In this document: in pieces, positions 18,887 through 29,360 of the stretch
Position numbering within the stretch: position 1 is the stretch's first letter
How the letters are laid out: each line of letters opens with the position of its first letter
Assembly: GCA_023666705.1 (NCBI GenBank)
Contig: JAMPBO010000005.1
Span: 62,001 to 126,000, forward strand
Length of the DNA stretch: 64,000 nucleotides
Direction: 5' to 3'
Source of the DNA: Bacteroides sp.
Lineage (GTDB): Bacteria > Bacillota > Clostridia > Lachnospirales > Lachnospiraceae
The notes under the pieces: generated by a model
Told to the model about the DNA's origin: nothing
What the model saw: the letters and a program-made list of their open reading frames with translations, nothing else
Database searches by the model: none
Made by a program: the position numbers and the translations under genes

Positions 18887-20146
18887 ATGGGTATGACTAT
18901 GACACAAAAAATTCTTGCAGCACATGCAGGACTTTCCAGCGTTACGGCAGGACAGCTGATTGAGGCTGATTTGGATTTGGTATTAGGAAATGATGTGACA
19001 ACTCCTGTTGCCATACATGAGATGGAGAAGTTTGATAAAAAGGAAGTGTTTGACAAGGAAAAGATTGCCCTTGTAATGGACCATTTTACGCCAAACAAGG
19101 ACATCAAGAGTGCGGAGCACTGTAAATGTGTCAGGGAATTTTCCTGTGCCAATTCCATCAAGAACTTTTTTGATGTGGGAGCCATGGGAATTGAGCATGC
19201 ACTTCTTCCCGAGCAGGGACTTATCGTTGCAGGGGAAACCTGTATAGGAGCTGACTCGCATACATGTACATACGGTGCACTTGGTGCATTTTCAACAGGC
19301 GTGGGAAGCACGGACATGGCTGCGGGCATGGTGACCGGAAAGGCATGGTTTAAGGTACCGTCTGCGATTAAGTTTAATATAGTGGGAGAAAAGGCACCTT
19401 GGGTCAGCGGTAAGGATGTCATTCTTCACATTATCGGCATGATAGGAGTTGACGGTGCACTTTACAAGTCCATGGAGTTTGTGGGCGAGGGTATTAAGAA
19501 CCTTACGATGGATGATCGTTTTACCATAGCAAACATGGCAATTGAAGCAGGTGCCAAAAACGGTATTTTCCCTGTTGACGAGCAGACAGAGGAATACATG
19601 AAGGAGCATTCAGCTAAGAGCTACAAAAAATACGAGGCGGATGCCGATGCGGTATATGATGAGGAATATACCATTGACCTTTCAACCTTAAAGCCTACGG
19701 TTGCATTTCCACATCTTCCTGAAAATACAAGGACAATCGATGAGGTTGGCGACATTAAAATTGATCAGGTTGTAATCGGCTCTTGTACAAACGGACGAAT
19801 TTCTGACATGAGAATTGCCGCTGAGATTATGAAAGATAAGCATGCAGCGGACAATGTCAGGGTTATTGTTATCCCTGGAACACAGGATGTATACCTTACC
19901 ATGATAAAGGAAGGTCTTACCGAGATATTCATAAAGGCAGGAGCAGTTGTATCAACCCCTACCTGCGGACCTTGCTTAGGCGGACATATGGGTGTCATGG
20001 CGGCAGGGGAACGAACGGTGTCTACGACAAACCGTAACTTTGTAGGCAGAATGGGACACGTTGAGTCCGAGGTTTATCTTGCAAGCCCTGCGGTTGCCGC
20101 AGCGTCTGCAATAACGGGAAAGATAAGCAGCCCATGTGAGATTTAA
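18887..20146 (+). CDS. leuC: 3-isopropylmalate dehydratase large subunit
   Basis: 419 residues; isomerises 2- to 3-isopropylmalate in leucine synthesis with LeuD. The 4Fe-4S ligands are in [10 protein letters not shown] and [10 protein letters not shown]; the substrate region [21 protein letters not shown] is conserved. The length is that of the shorter archaeal/clostridial (homoaconitase-like) LeuC rather than the 465-residue enterobacterial form. ATG 18887 with GGAGG nine bases upstream is chosen; the frame is open back to 18713 without support. It is the first gene of the leu-ilv-ser-asd series. Confidence 0.97.
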   Translation: MGMTMTQKILAAHAGLSSVTAGQLIEADLDLVLGNDVTTPVAIHEMEKFDKKEVFDKEKIALVMDHFTPNKDIKSAEHCKCVREFSCANSIKNFFDVGAMGIEHALLPEQGLIVAGETCIGADSHTCTYGALGAFSTGVGSTDMAAGMVTGKAWFKVPSAIKFNIVGEKAPWVSGKDVILHIIGMIGVDGALYKSMEFVGEGIKNLTMDDRFTIANMAIEAGAKNGIFPVDEQTEEYMKEHSAKSYKKYEADADAVYDEEYTIDLSTLKPTVAFPHLPENTRTIDEVGDIKIDQVVIGSCTNGRISDMRIAAEIMKDKHAADNVRVIVIPGTQDVYLTMIKEGLTEIFIKAGAVVSTPTCGPCLGGHMGVMAAGERTVSTTNRNFVGRMGHVESEVYLASPAVAAASAITGKISSPCEI

Positions 20147-20170
20147 CACTATATTTGATATAAAGGAGTA

Positions 20171-20254
20171 ATGATAACATTGAACATTGGTAAACTATTG
20201 GGAACAGTGATTGTGGCACTCTTTATCCTAATAGCGGACATAGGTTCAAAGTAA
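20171..20254 (+). CDS. Short hydrophobic ORF (27 residues, or 24 from TTG) between leuC and leuD
   Basis: ATG 20171 has AAAGGAG right before it (only 2 nt spacing); TTG 20180 has better spacing and would give [20 protein letters not shown]... (24 residues). The product is one TM-like segment with a short C-terminal tail. Thirteen of 27 residues are Leu, Ile or Val. It sits wholly within the 125-nt leuC-leuD gap and ends 17 nt before leuD. It may be a small membrane protein or a coupling/leader peptide. Real translation is uncertain. Confidence 0.5.
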   Translation: MITLNIGKLLGTVIVALFILIADIGSK

Positions 20255-20271
20255 AAATAGGAGGTATAAAA

Positions 20272-20763
20272 ATGAAAGCATATGGAACAGTTCACAAATA
20301 TGGCGACAATGTAGATACAGACGTTATCATCCCTGCAAGGTATCTGAATTCATCAGACCCTGCAGAGCTTGCAAAAAACTGTATGGAGGATATTGACAAG
20401 GATTTTGTAAAACGGGTAAAGCCAGGCGACATTATGGTTGCCAACAAAAACTTCGGCTGCGGTTCATCAAGGGAGCATGCACCGATAGCAATTAAGGCGT
20501 CGGGCATAAGCGTAGTTATTGCAGAAACCTTTGCAAGAATTTTTTACAGAAATGCAATCAATATCGGACTTCCGATTATAGAGTGCCCTGAGGCTGCCAA
20601 GGGGATAGAAGCAGGCGACATGGTGGAGGTTGATTTTGATAGCGGAATGATTTATAACAAAACAAAGGGGACGGAGTTTAAAGGTCAGGCATTTCCACCA
20701 TTTATGCAGGAGATTATCAAAAATGGCGGTCTGATTAATAATATAAACAGTAAAAGTAAGTAA
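20272..20763 (+). CDS. leuD: 3-isopropylmalate dehydratase small subunit
   Basis: 163 residues, the short form that pairs with the 419-residue LeuC. Signature [16 protein letters not shown] near the start and [16 protein letters not shown], the swivelling-domain motif that positions substrate. GGAGG upstream. Together LeuCD perform the second step of leucine synthesis. Confidence 0.98.
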   Translation: MKAYGTVHKYGDNVDTDVIIPARYLNSSDPAELAKNCMEDIDKDFVKRVKPGDIMVANKNFGCGSSREHAPIAIKASGISVVIAETFARIFYRNAINIGLPIIECPEAAKGIEAGDMVEVDFDSGMIYNKTKGTEFKGQAFPPFMQEIIKNGGLINNINSKSK

Positions 20764-20822
20764 CTGGGAAGCTTACGGTTCGCAATTGCCTAAAAATATA
20801 CAAAGGGAAAAGGAGAGAGAAT

Positions 20823-21536
20823 ATGTATTGTACCCAATGTGGAAACAACGTTCCTGATGGAGCAACAAGCTGTAATGTGTGTGGGTCACCAATCGTTTGG
20901 GAGGCATATCAGCAAAATCAGTATCAACAGCCACAGCAGCCATACCAGACAAATCAGTATCAACAGCCACAGCAGCCATACCAGCCAAATCAGTATCAAC
21001 AGCAGCAGCCATACCAGCCAAACCAGTATCAACAGCCACAGCAGACATATCAGTCAAATCAGTATCAGCAGCCACAGCAAAATACTGGCAGCGGGCTTGG
21101 AATGAAATGGTTTAAATTTGTCATATATTTTCAGCTTTATGCAAACTGTGTCCTGAATATTTACAATGGATATAGACTCAGTGTGGGTAAACAGTATAAT
21201 TTATCTGACAGCAATTTAGGAACGCTATACAGTATGTTTGATGGTTTGCAGACGATTGATATAGGTGTGGGAATCAGCATGATGCTTCTTGGCGTATATG
21301 CAATTGTTACAAAGTTTTTCATGGCAGGATTTAAGAAACATGCTCCATTTATGTATTACCTTTGTTTATTTTTTAATGCTTTAGTGGCTGCCATTTACTG
21401 TATTTTGGTAAAGGCTACAGTACCCGGACTTGAGCTTAATATTACAAGAATGATTTTAAATGCTGTAATGATGGCAGTGCTTTTAATATGTAATATGGTG
21501 TATTTTGGAAAAAGAAGACATTTATTTATCAATTAA
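20823..21536 (+). CDS. Zinc-ribbon, Gln/Tyr/Pro-repeat, four-TM protein
   Basis: 237 residues. Zinc ribbon CTQCGNNVPDGATSCNVCG (3-21), five NQYQQPQQPYQx repeats (about 31-86), then four TM segments (about 97-120, 143-165, 175-197, 210-230). The N-terminal design matches the protein at 15862, but the membrane part differs. The zinc ribbon and repeats should face the cytoplasm. It lies between leuD and leuB on the same strand with a good ribosome site (AAGGAGAGAG), so it is probably co-transcribed with leucine genes, although nothing in the sequence suggests a leucine function. No family name beyond zinc-ribbon domain protein. Confidence 0.87.
   Translation: MYCTQCGNNVPDGATSCNVCGSPIVWEAYQQNQYQQPQQPYQTNQYQQPQQPYQPNQYQQQQPYQPNQYQQPQQTYQSNQYQQPQQNTGSGLGMKWFKFVIYFQLYANCVLNIYNGYRLSVGKQYNLSDSNLGTLYSMFDGLQTIDIGVGISMMLLGVYAIVTKFFMAGFKKHAPFMYYLCLFFNALVAAIYCILVKATVPGLELNITRMILNAVMMAVLLICNMVYFGKRRHLFIN
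20913..21080 (+). repeat. 36-bp tandem repeats (Gln/Tyr/Pro-rich)
   Basis: Five units, four of 33-36 bp plus a partial, with the core CAGTATCAACAGCCACAGCA coding NQYQQPQQPYQx. One unit lacks a codon. Near-identical DNA suggests recent expansion. Confidence 0.9.
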
Positions 21537-21678
21537 TATACAAAATGGGGCATCAGGTCAGGCATAAGCAGGCTTTTACAGGAAGCTGCAAAGGAATAGC
21601 CTGATAATTAAGCAGAAGGTAGTGTCAAGTGACGTATGAAAAATGTAATTAAAGAAAAAAGGCTAAGGAGATGAAAAT

Positions 21679-22767
21679 ATGAATTGTAACATAGCAGTTA
21701 TAAAGGGAGACGGAATTGGTCCTGAGGTTGTCACGCAGGCAATGAAGGTTTTGGATGCCATAGGAGAAAAGTACGGACATACATTTTGTTACGAGCAGCT
21801 TTTGATGGGTGGCTGCTCCATAGATGCACACGGAGTACCCCTTACGGATGAGGCTGTGGAACGTGCCAAGGCAAGTGATGCGGTGCTGCTTGGATCCATT
21901 GGTGGAAATACATCCACATCACCATGGTATCAGCTTCCACCTGAAAAAAGACCAGAGGCGGGACTTCTGAAAATCAGAAAGGAGCTTGGACTTTTTGCAA
22001 ATCTTCGCCCTGCATTTTTATATGAGCAGCTTAAAAATGCTTGTCCGCTCAAAAAGGAGATAGCCGATAAGGGCTTTGACATGATGATTATGCGTGAGCT
22101 TACGGGCGGTCTTTATTTCGGCGAGAGAAAGACAGAGGAAATAGACGGCGTGATGACGGCAGTGGACACGCTTACCTACAATGAAAATGAGATACGCAGA
22201 ATTGCAATTAAGGGCTTTGACATAGCCATGAAGCGAAGAAAAAAGGTTACAAGCGTTGACAAGGCAAATGTCCTTGATTCATCAAGGCTGTGGAGAAAAA
22301 TCGTCGAGGAGGTTGCGAAGGATTATCCTGAGGTAACCTACGAGCATATGCTTGTTGACAACTGTGCCATGCAGCTTGTAAAGGACCCTGCCCAGTTTGA
22401 CGTCGTATTAACGGAGAATATGTTTGGGGATATTCTTTCTGATGAGGCGTCCATGATTACAGGCTCTATCGGTATGCTTGCCTCTGCGTCCTTAAACGGG
22501 ACAAAATTTGGTATGTACGAGCCAAGCGGAGGTTCTGCGCCTGACATAGCGGGACAAAATAAGGCGAACCCGATTGCAACAATTCTTTCAGCGGCAATGA
22601 TGTTACGGTATAGCTTTGACCTTGATAAAGAGGCGGACGCAATCGAAAATGCCGTAAAAAATGTGCTTGCAGACGGTTACCGCACCTGCGACATCATGGC
22701 AGGAGAACAGGGAACAACGCTTGTTGCATGCGATGAGATGGGAGATTTGATCAAGGAGAGGATTTAA
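21679..22767 (+). CDS. leuB: 3-isopropylmalate dehydrogenase
   Basis: 362 residues; NAD-dependent oxidative decarboxylation of 3-isopropylmalate, third leucine-specific step. Typical motifs: GDGIGPEVV near the start, [25 protein letters not shown], and [18 protein letters not shown] for the NAD pocket. An upstream gap of 142 nt after the zinc-ribbon gene has no clear terminator. Same strand as leuCD. Confidence 0.98.
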   Translation: MNCNIAVIKGDGIGPEVVTQAMKVLDAIGEKYGHTFCYEQLLMGGCSIDAHGVPLTDEAVERAKASDAVLLGSIGGNTSTSPWYQLPPEKRPEAGLLKIRKELGLFANLRPAFLYEQLKNACPLKKEIADKGFDMMIMRELTGGLYFGERKTEEIDGVMTAVDTLTYNENEIRRIAIKGFDIAMKRRKKVTSVDKANVLDSSRLWRKIVEEVAKDYPEVTYEHMLVDNCAMQLVKDPAQFDVVLTENMFGDILSDEASMITGSIGMLASASLNGTKFGMYEPSGGSAPDIAGQNKANPIATILSAAMMLRYSFDLDKEADAIENAVKNVLADGYRTCDIMAGEQGTTLVACDEMGDLIKERI

Positions 22768-22804
22768 GCAGGAGAAATTTGAATGGAATGGTAGGAGGTA
22801 TAAA

Positions 22805-23467
22805 ATGAAAAAAAGATACATACTGACAGCTTGTATATTAATATGTACGCTTGTGCTTACTGCCTGCGGCGGTGATAAGGGTACAAAGTCTTCCGCTGCC
22901 CTGTATGAAACAGGCATGGAGCTTGCCATATCCGTCAGTGAGCTTGCCAAAGATGAACAGTATATTGATACGGTTCCTATCTCTCTTAGTTCGGAAGAGC
23001 TGCTTGAAAAGGTCGTCAAGGATATGGACTATTCAAAGCCTGAACATGTTTACAGGATTAAAAATCTGGACGAGGTGATACCGGCAGCTATGGTGCTTGT
23101 ACAGGAAGTCAATGTTGATAAATGCTCCGAAACAGTAAAAAAGCATTTTGAGGCAGGATTTATCAATCAGATTGCAGGTTATATTGTGTCACAAAAAACA
23201 GGGGCAAACATGGTTGCCGTCCGGTCTTTCTTCATCGAGCAGACTAGCTTTATAGATACTTCGGTAAAGGATTATGAGGTTTATATTTACACATATAAGG
23301 ATGCATATCCCATAATGGTGTGCTTTGTTCCGGGAAAGGATGGAACGGTGATTGCATCGGCAGGTTTCCTGTTTGTGGATGATTATATTGGTGCTGATGA
23401 CAAAAAGTTCTCGGAGGACTACACACTTACAATGTTAAATATTAAGCTTGAGGAAGTTTTTAAGTAA
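22805..23467 (+). CDS. Putative lipoprotein of unknown function (DUF4358-like)
   Basis: 220 residues with a type II signal: MKKRY, hydrophobic core, lipobox LTAC with Cys at 20, followed by GGDKGTKSS. The rest is an alpha/beta extracellular domain without a motif I can name with confidence; the pattern (VKDYEVYIYTYKDAYPIMVCF) resembles DUF4358-type lipoproteins of Clostridia. It should be anchored on the outer face of the membrane. It stands between leuB and ilvD with 37- and 22-nt gaps and ribosome sites, so it is likely in the biosynthetic operon. Confidence 0.82.
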   Translation: MKKRYILTACILICTLVLTACGGDKGTKSSAALYETGMELAISVSELAKDEQYIDTVPISLSSEELLEKVVKDMDYSKPEHVYRIKNLDEVIPAAMVLVQEVNVDKCSETVKKHFEAGFINQIAGYIVSQKTGANMVAVRSFFIEQTSFIDTSVKDYEVYIYTYKDAYPIMVCFVPGKDGTVIASAGFLFVDDYIGADDKKFSEDYTLTMLNIKLEEVFK

Positions 23468-23489
23468 AAAATGAAAAGGAGATAAAACA

Positions 23490-25151
23490 ATGAAAAGTGA
23501 TAATGTAAAGGTTGGTATGCAGCAGGCACCGCACAGAAGCCTGTTCAATGCACTTGGTATGACAGAGGAGGAGCTTTCAAAGCCGCTTGTCGGTATTGTG
23601 TGCTCCTATAATGAGATTGTTCCGGGTCACATGAATTTGGATAAAATAGCACAGGCAGTAAAGCTTGGCGTTGCGGCAGCAGGGGGAACGCCGGTTATGT
23701 TTCCTGCAATTGCAGTCTGCGACGGTATCGCAATGGGACATATCGGAATGAAATATTCCCTTGTGACAAGAGATTTGATTGCAGATTCCACGGAATGTAT
23801 GGCAATCGCCCATCAGTTTGATGCACTTGTAATGATACCAAACTGCGATAAAAATGTTCCGGGGCTTCTTATGGCGGCTGCAAGGGTGAACGTGCCTACC
23901 GTATTTGTTTCGGGAGGACCAATGCTTGCAGGACACGTGAAAGGACACAAGACAAGCCTTTCCTCAATGTTTGAGGCTGTAGGCTCCTATGCCGCAGGAA
24001 CAATGAGCGAGGAGGACGTCAATGAGTTTGAGTGTAAGGCATGTCCTACGTGTGGTTCCTGCTCGGGAATGTACACTGCAAATTCCATGAACTGCCTCAC
24101 CGAGGCACTTGGTATGGGACTTCCGGGAAATGGAACCATTCCTGCTGTTTATTCAGAGAGACTAAAGCTTGCAAAGCATGCGGGTATGGCAGTTATGGAA
24201 ATGTACAGGAAGGATATAAGACCGAGGGACATTATCACAAAGGAGGCAATTTTAAATGCCCTTACCGTTGATATGGCACTTGGCTGTTCCACAAATTCCA
24301 TGCTTCACATTCCTGCAATTGCACATGAAATCGGATTTGACTTTGACATTTCACTTGCCAACGAGATTAGTGCAAAGACGCCGAACCTCTGCCATCTTGC
24401 ACCAGCAGGTCCTACATACATGGAGGATTTGAATGAGGCAGGCGGCGTATACGCAGTTATGAATCAGCTCAAGGGGGCAGGACTGTTAAATGAGGACTGC
24501 ATGACCGTTACGGGTAAGACAATAGGCGAGGCTGTCTCAGGTGTTGCAAATAAGAATCCTGAGGTGATACGTCCGCTCGACAACCCATACAGCAAAACAG
24601 GAGGACTTGCAGTATTAAAGGGAAATCTCGCACCTGACGGTTCTGTTGTAAAGCGTTCTGCCGTTGTGCCTGAAATGATGAAGCATGAAGGTCCTGCAAG
24701 GGTATTTGAATGCGAGGAGGATGCAATCGCTGCAATCAAGGGCGGAAAGATAGTCGAAGGCGATGTCGTTGTTATCAGGTACGAGGGACCAAAGGGTGGT
24801 CCGGGCATGAGAGAAATGTTAAACCCTACATCTGCAATTGCAGGCATGGGACTTGGCTCATCTGTTGCACTGATTACGGACGGACGGTTCTCAGGTGCAA
24901 GCCGTGGTGCTTCCATTGGGCATGTTTCACCTGAGGCAGCAGTGGGAGGACCAATTGCATTTGTGGAAGAGGGAGACATCATAAGCATTGATATCGACGC
25001 ATGTTCCATCAACCTCAAAATCAGTGATGAGGAATTTGCAAAGCGTAAGGCAGCATGGACGCCAAAGGAGCCCAAGGTTACCACAGGCTATCTTGCAAGA
25101 TATGCAAAAATGGTTACATCAGGTAACAGGGGAGCAATACTTGATATATAA
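23490..25151 (+). CDS. ilvD: Dihydroxy-acid dehydratase
   Basis: 553 residues, full length. It dehydrates 2,3-dihydroxy-isovalerate and -methylvalerate in valine and isoleucine synthesis. Iron-sulfur Cys are in PNCDKNVPG and [38 protein letters not shown] is the conserved C-terminal motif. AAAAGGAG ribosome site. Confidence 0.98.
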   Translation: MKSDNVKVGMQQAPHRSLFNALGMTEEELSKPLVGIVCSYNEIVPGHMNLDKIAQAVKLGVAAAGGTPVMFPAIAVCDGIAMGHIGMKYSLVTRDLIADSTECMAIAHQFDALVMIPNCDKNVPGLLMAAARVNVPTVFVSGGPMLAGHVKGHKTSLSSMFEAVGSYAAGTMSEEDVNEFECKACPTCGSCSGMYTANSMNCLTEALGMGLPGNGTIPAVYSERLKLAKHAGMAVMEMYRKDIRPRDIITKEAILNALTVDMALGCSTNSMLHIPAIAHEIGFDFDISLANEISAKTPNLCHLAPAGPTYMEDLNEAGGVYAVMNQLKGAGLLNEDCMTVTGKTIGEAVSGVANKNPEVIRPLDNPYSKTGGLAVLKGNLAPDGSVVKRSAVVPEMMKHEGPARVFECEEDAIAAIKGGKIVEGDVVVIRYEGPKGGPGMREMLNPTSAIAGMGLGSSVALITDGRFSGASRGASIGHVSPEAAVGGPIAFVEEGDIISIDIDACSINLKISDEEFAKRKAAWTPKEPKVTTGYLARYAKMVTSGNRGAILDI

Positions 25152-25229
25152 TTTACAATATGTTATTCTAACATGTAACGAATTTATAAAAGTATGCGAT
25201 AAGCTTTCTATAGAAAAGGAGAAAATACA

Positions 25230-26912
25230 ATGAAACAATTAACAGGCTCAGAAATCGTGATTGAATGTTTAAAAGAGCAGGGTGTTGATACGGTTTTCGG
25301 TTACCCGGGCGGAACAATACTTAACGTATATGATGCTCTTTACAAGCATCAGGATGAAATCAGGCATATTTTGACCTCCCACGAGCAGGGGGCTGCACAT
25401 GCGGCTGACGGATATGCAAGGGCAACAGGTAAGGTTGGCGTATGTATGGCAACCTCAGGACCGGGTGCAACCAATCTTGTCACAGGTATTGCAACTGCAT
25501 ATATGGATTCCATTCCCCTTGTTGCAATTACGGCAAACGTAGGCGTGTCACTGCTTGGAAAGGACAGCTTTCAGGAGGTAGATATCGCAGGTGTTGTTAT
25601 GCCAATTACAAAGCACAGCTTTATCGTAAAAAATGTACATGAGCTGGCAGATACAATCAGGAGAGCGTTTAAGATTGCACAGACAGGCAGACCGGGTCCT
25701 GTACTCGTGGATATCACAAAGGATGTAACTGCAAATGTTGCAGATTTTGAACCAAAGGCACCGGAACCGATTGAGAAGATAACAAACACAATCAATGCGG
25801 ATGATTTAGAAAAGGCAATCAAAATGATAGAAAAGGCAGAAAGACCGTTCGTGCTTTGCGGCGGCGGTGTGATTGCGGCAGATGCATCAAAGGAGTTTGC
25901 CAAGTTTGTGGATAAGATTGACGCTCCTGTATGTGATACCCTGATGGGTAAGGGCGCATTTTCGGGAACTGATATACGGTATACGGGAATGATTGGTATG
26001 CATGGTACAAAGGTTTCAAACTTCGGCATCAACATGGCTGACCTTGTAATCGTAGTCGGTGCAAGATTTTCAGACAGAGTAATCGGAAATGCATCTAAGT
26101 TTGCACATAATGCAAAAATCATACATATTGATGTAGATGCAGCCGAAATTGATAAAAATATCGTTGTTGACTGCAGCCTTGTAGGGGATGCGAAGGAAGT
26201 ATTAAAGATGCTTGCCACAAGAATAAAGGCAATCAAGCATCCTGAGTGGGCGAAGGAGATAAGGGGCTTAAAGGAAAAATTCCCTGACCACAGCGATATG
26301 AAGTCCATGACAGGTCCTGCAATCATAAACAAGATTTATGAGCTTACGGAGGGCAAGGCTACCATAACGACAGATGTAGGACAGCATCAGATGTGGGCTG
26401 CACAGCATTACTATTACACGGAGCCACGCAAGCTGATTACCTCAGGCGGACTTGGCACCATGGGCTATGGCGTAGGTGCATGTATCGGAGCAAAGATAGG
26501 TAAGCCTGAAAATACTACAATCAATATAGCTGGTGACGGATGCTTCCGGATGAACATGAACGAAATTGCAACGGCAACAAGATATAACATACCGATTATT
26601 CAGGTTGTAATCAATAATCATGTGCTCGGAATGGTTAGACAGTGGCAGACCCTGTTCTATGAGCAGAGATATTCAAGCACCATATTGGAGGATAAGGTTG
26701 ATTTTGTCAAGGTTGCAGAGGCACTTGGAGCAACAGGTATTCGGGCAACAACCCTGGAGGAATTTGAGGCTGCATTAAAGAAGGCAATCGAGATGAATGC
26801 ACCGGTTGTAATTGACTGTGTCATTGACAAGGATGACAAGGTATTTCCAATGGTTGCTGCGGGAGCTGCACTTGAGACATGCTTTGACCAGCAGGACTTA
26901 GATAATAAATAG
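25230..26912 (+). CDS. ilvB: Acetolactate synthase large (catalytic) subunit
   Basis: 560 residues; thiamine-diphosphate enzyme for the first common step of branched-chain amino acids. Glu of the TPP pocket is in TSHEQGAAHAADGYAR; the TPP-Mg motif GDGCFRMNMNEIATATRYN and NNHVLGMVRQWQ are typical of the anabolic AHAS, not the catabolic AlsS. The regulatory small subunit (ilvN/ilvH) is not next to it nor elsewhere in the window. It ends before a hairpin-bearing gap and serC. Confidence 0.97.
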   Translation: MKQLTGSEIVIECLKEQGVDTVFGYPGGTILNVYDALYKHQDEIRHILTSHEQGAAHAADGYARATGKVGVCMATSGPGATNLVTGIATAYMDSIPLVAITANVGVSLLGKDSFQEVDIAGVVMPITKHSFIVKNVHELADTIRRAFKIAQTGRPGPVLVDITKDVTANVADFEPKAPEPIEKITNTINADDLEKAIKMIEKAERPFVLCGGGVIAADASKEFAKFVDKIDAPVCDTLMGKGAFSGTDIRYTGMIGMHGTKVSNFGINMADLVIVVGARFSDRVIGNASKFAHNAKIIHIDVDAAEIDKNIVVDCSLVGDAKEVLKMLATRIKAIKHPEWAKEIRGLKEKFPDHSDMKSMTGPAIINKIYELTEGKATITTDVGQHQMWAAQHYYYTEPRKLITSGGLGTMGYGVGACIGAKIGKPENTTINIAGDGCFRMNMNEIATATRYNIPIIQVVINNHVLGMVRQWQTLFYEQRYSSTILEDKVDFVKVAEALGATGIRATTLEEFEAALKKAIEMNAPVVIDCVIDKDDKVFPMVAAGAALETCFDQQDLDNK

Positions 26913-26915
26913 GAA

Positions 26916-26955
26916 GCCGCTTTCTAAAACGAAGTTTTATGAATTTGAATGCGGC
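26916..26955 (+). other. Intercistronic hairpin between ilvB and serC
   Basis: Outer arms GCCGC (26916-26920) and GCGGC (26951-26955) enclose a perfect TAAAAC-GAA-GTTTTA hairpin (26925-26939). No U-run follows, so it is not a normal terminator. It may be an mRNA processing or stabilising element that separates ilv from ser expression. Confidence 0.5.
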
Positions 26956-26988
26956 GACCGGCATGTGCAAAAAAGGAGGATTTAAAAA

Positions 26989-28071
26989 ATGGCAAGAGTA
27001 TTTAATTTTTCAGCAGGACCGTCAGTGTTGCCTGAGGTTGTTTTAAAGCAGGCGGCAGAGGAAATGATGGATTATAAAGGATCAGGAATGAGTGTTATGG
27101 AAATGAGCCACCGTTCCAAGGTCTATGACAACATTATAAAAGAGGCAGAGCAGGATTTAAGGGATTTAATGAAAATTCCTGATAACTACAAGGTACTTTT
27201 CCTTCAGGGCGGTGCTTCCCAGCAGTTTGCAGCAATCCCGATGAACCTGATGAAGAACGGTGTTGCAGATTACATTATTACGGGTCAGTGGGCAAAGAAG
27301 GCATACGAGGAAGCACAAAAGTATGGAAAGGCAAATGCGGTTGCATCTTCTGCCGATAAGACATTTTCCTATATCCCTGACTGCTCCAATCTTCCGATAT
27401 CAGAGGATGCTGATTATGTGTATATTTGTCACAACAACACAATTTACGGAACGACATACAAGAAGCTTCCTGATACAAAGGGAAAGATACTTGTGGCTGA
27501 TATGTCCTCCGACATTCTTTCACAGCCTGTAAACGTATCTGACTACGGACTTATTTTCTTCGGTGTACAGAAGAATGTAGGACCTGCAGGCGTTGTTGTC
27601 GTTATCATCCGTGAGGATTTAATCAGGGATGACGTAATGAAATTTACGCCAACCATGTTAAAGTACAAGACACAGGCAGATAACGATTCTCTTTACAATA
27701 CGCCTCCATGCTATGGAATTTACATTTGCGGGCTTGTGTTTAAGTGGGTTAAGGAAATGGGTGGACTTGATGCCATGAAGGTGCATAACGAGAAAAAGGC
27801 TGCAATTTTGTACGATTTCCTCGACAGTTCCAAGATGTTTCGGGGCACTGTTGTTAAGGAAGACCGTTCCCTTATGAATGTTCCTTTTGTAACAGGCAAT
27901 GAGGAGTTAGACGCAAAGTTTGTCAAGGAGGCAACGGCAGCAGGCTTCGTAAACCTGAAGGGTCACAGAACTGTCGGCGGAATGAGGGCAAGCATTTACA
28001 ATGCCATGCCGATTGAGGGTGTTGAAAAGCTGGTACAGTTTATGAAGGACTTTGAGGCAGCAAATTCATAG
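26989..28071 (+). CDS. serC: Phosphoserine aminotransferase
   Basis: 360 residues; PLP enzyme that converts 3-phosphohydroxypyruvate to phosphoserine. It opens with VFNFSAGPSVLPEVVL, has MSHRSKVYDNI, and the PLP lysine is in FFGVQKNVGPAG. The end GGMRASIYNAMPIEGVEKL is typical. Strong AAGGAGG ribosome site. serA follows after 53 nt. Confidence 0.98.
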   Translation: MARVFNFSAGPSVLPEVVLKQAAEEMMDYKGSGMSVMEMSHRSKVYDNIIKEAEQDLRDLMKIPDNYKVLFLQGGASQQFAAIPMNLMKNGVADYIITGQWAKKAYEEAQKYGKANAVASSADKTFSYIPDCSNLPISEDADYVYICHNNTIYGTTYKKLPDTKGKILVADMSSDILSQPVNVSDYGLIFFGVQKNVGPAGVVVVIIREDLIRDDVMKFTPTMLKYKTQADNDSLYNTPPCYGIYICGLVFKWVKEMGGLDAMKVHNEKKAAILYDFLDSSKMFRGTVVKEDRSLMNVPFVTGNEELDAKFVKEATAAGFVNLKGHRTVGGMRASIYNAMPIEGVEKLVQFMKDFEAANS

Positions 28072-28124
28072 TATGAAAAAGCCAATGGGCAATATGATAG
28101 AATGTTAGACAGGAGAAAACAAAA

Positions 28125-29288
28125 ATGATAAAGGTGAATTGCTTAAATCCAATTGCAGCATGCGGAATGGATTTATTTACTGACAATTATGAGACTACGG
28201 ATAATTTTGCAGAGGCGGAGGCGGTGCTTGTCAGAAGTGCGGCAATGCATGATTTGGAGCTTTCAGACAAGCTTGTTGCAGTTGCCCGTGCAGGTGCAGG
28301 CGTAAACAACATTCCACTTGACAAATGTGCTGAGAAAGGTGTTGTTGTGTTTAATACGCCGGGTGCAAATGCCAACGGCGTGAAGGAGCTTGTGGTTGCA
28401 GGACTGCTTCTTGCATCAAGGGATTTGATGGGCGGTTACAACTGGGTGAAGGAAAATGCTTCTGACGAAAACATTGCAAAGGCAGTGGAAAAGCAGAAAG
28501 CAAAGTATGCAGGCTGCGAGGTTATGGGAAAGAAGCTTGGCGTCATCGGGCTTGGAGCAATCGGAGCAAAGGTTGCAAACATCGGTTTCAGGCTTGGCAT
28601 GGAGGTTTACGGATATGATCCATATGTATCGGTTGATGCGGCTTGGAGACTTTCCAGCCATGTAAAGCACATAACAAATGTTGAGGATATATACAGAGAA
28701 TGTGACTATATTACCATTCATGTTCCTGCCTTGGACGGCACAAAGGGAATGTTGAATAAGGACGCATTTGCAATGATGAAGGACGGAGTTAAGGTTCTTA
28801 ATTTTGCACGTGACATTCTTGTCAATGATGATGATATGTTAGATGCACTGAAAAGCGGCAAGGTTGCAAAATATGTGACAGATTTTCCGAATGAAAAAAT
28901 TGCAGGTGCAGATAATGTTATTACACTTCCTCATCTCGGTGCATCAACTGCTGAATCGGAGGATAACTGTGCCATCATGGCAGTAAAGCAGATTATGGAC
29001 TTTATGGAAAACGGTAATATCAAAAACTCGGTCAATTACCCTGCGTGTGATGCAGGCATTTGTACGGCAGTGTCAAGAGTAACTGTATGCCATAAGAACA
29101 TTCCGAACATGATTACACAGTTTACTGGTGCATTTGCATCTAAGGGCATCAATGTATCAGATATGGTAAGCAAGTCAAAGGGCGACTGGGCATATACAAT
29201 CCTTGATGTAGGTCAAAAGGCAGATGACGATATTGTAAATGCAATAGAGGCTATTGACGGTGTTGTCAAGGTAAGGGTTGTAAAGTAA
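28125..29288 (+). CDS. serA: D-3-phosphoglycerate dehydrogenase with ACT domain
   Basis: 387 residues; first step of serine synthesis, partner of SerC upstream. NAD-binding GLGAIGAKVANIGFRLGMEV; substrate and catalytic region ARAGAGVNNIPLDKCAEKGVVVFNTPGANANGV; catalytic His in LPHLGASTAESEDN. The C-terminal approximately 70 residues form an ACT domain (from about 315), the usual site of serine feedback. No phosphoserine phosphatase gene is seen nearby. Confidence 0.96.
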   Translation: MIKVNCLNPIAACGMDLFTDNYETTDNFAEAEAVLVRSAAMHDLELSDKLVAVARAGAGVNNIPLDKCAEKGVVVFNTPGANANGVKELVVAGLLLASRDLMGGYNWVKENASDENIAKAVEKQKAKYAGCEVMGKKLGVIGLGAIGAKVANIGFRLGMEVYGYDPYVSVDAAWRLSSHVKHITNVEDIYRECDYITIHVPALDGTKGMLNKDAFAMMKDGVKVLNFARDILVNDDDMLDALKSGKVAKYVTDFPNEKIAGADNVITLPHLGASTAESEDNCAIMAVKQIMDFMENGNIKNSVNYPACDAGICTAVSRVTVCHKNIPNMITQFTGAFASKGINVSDMVSKSKGDWAYTILDVGQKADDDIVNAIEAIDGVVKVRVVK

Positions 29289-29360
29289 TAGATAAAATCA
29301 GCAGTAGTGTAATTAATTATTTATCATGAAATTAATTACGGTTATCGGGAGGACTTATAT

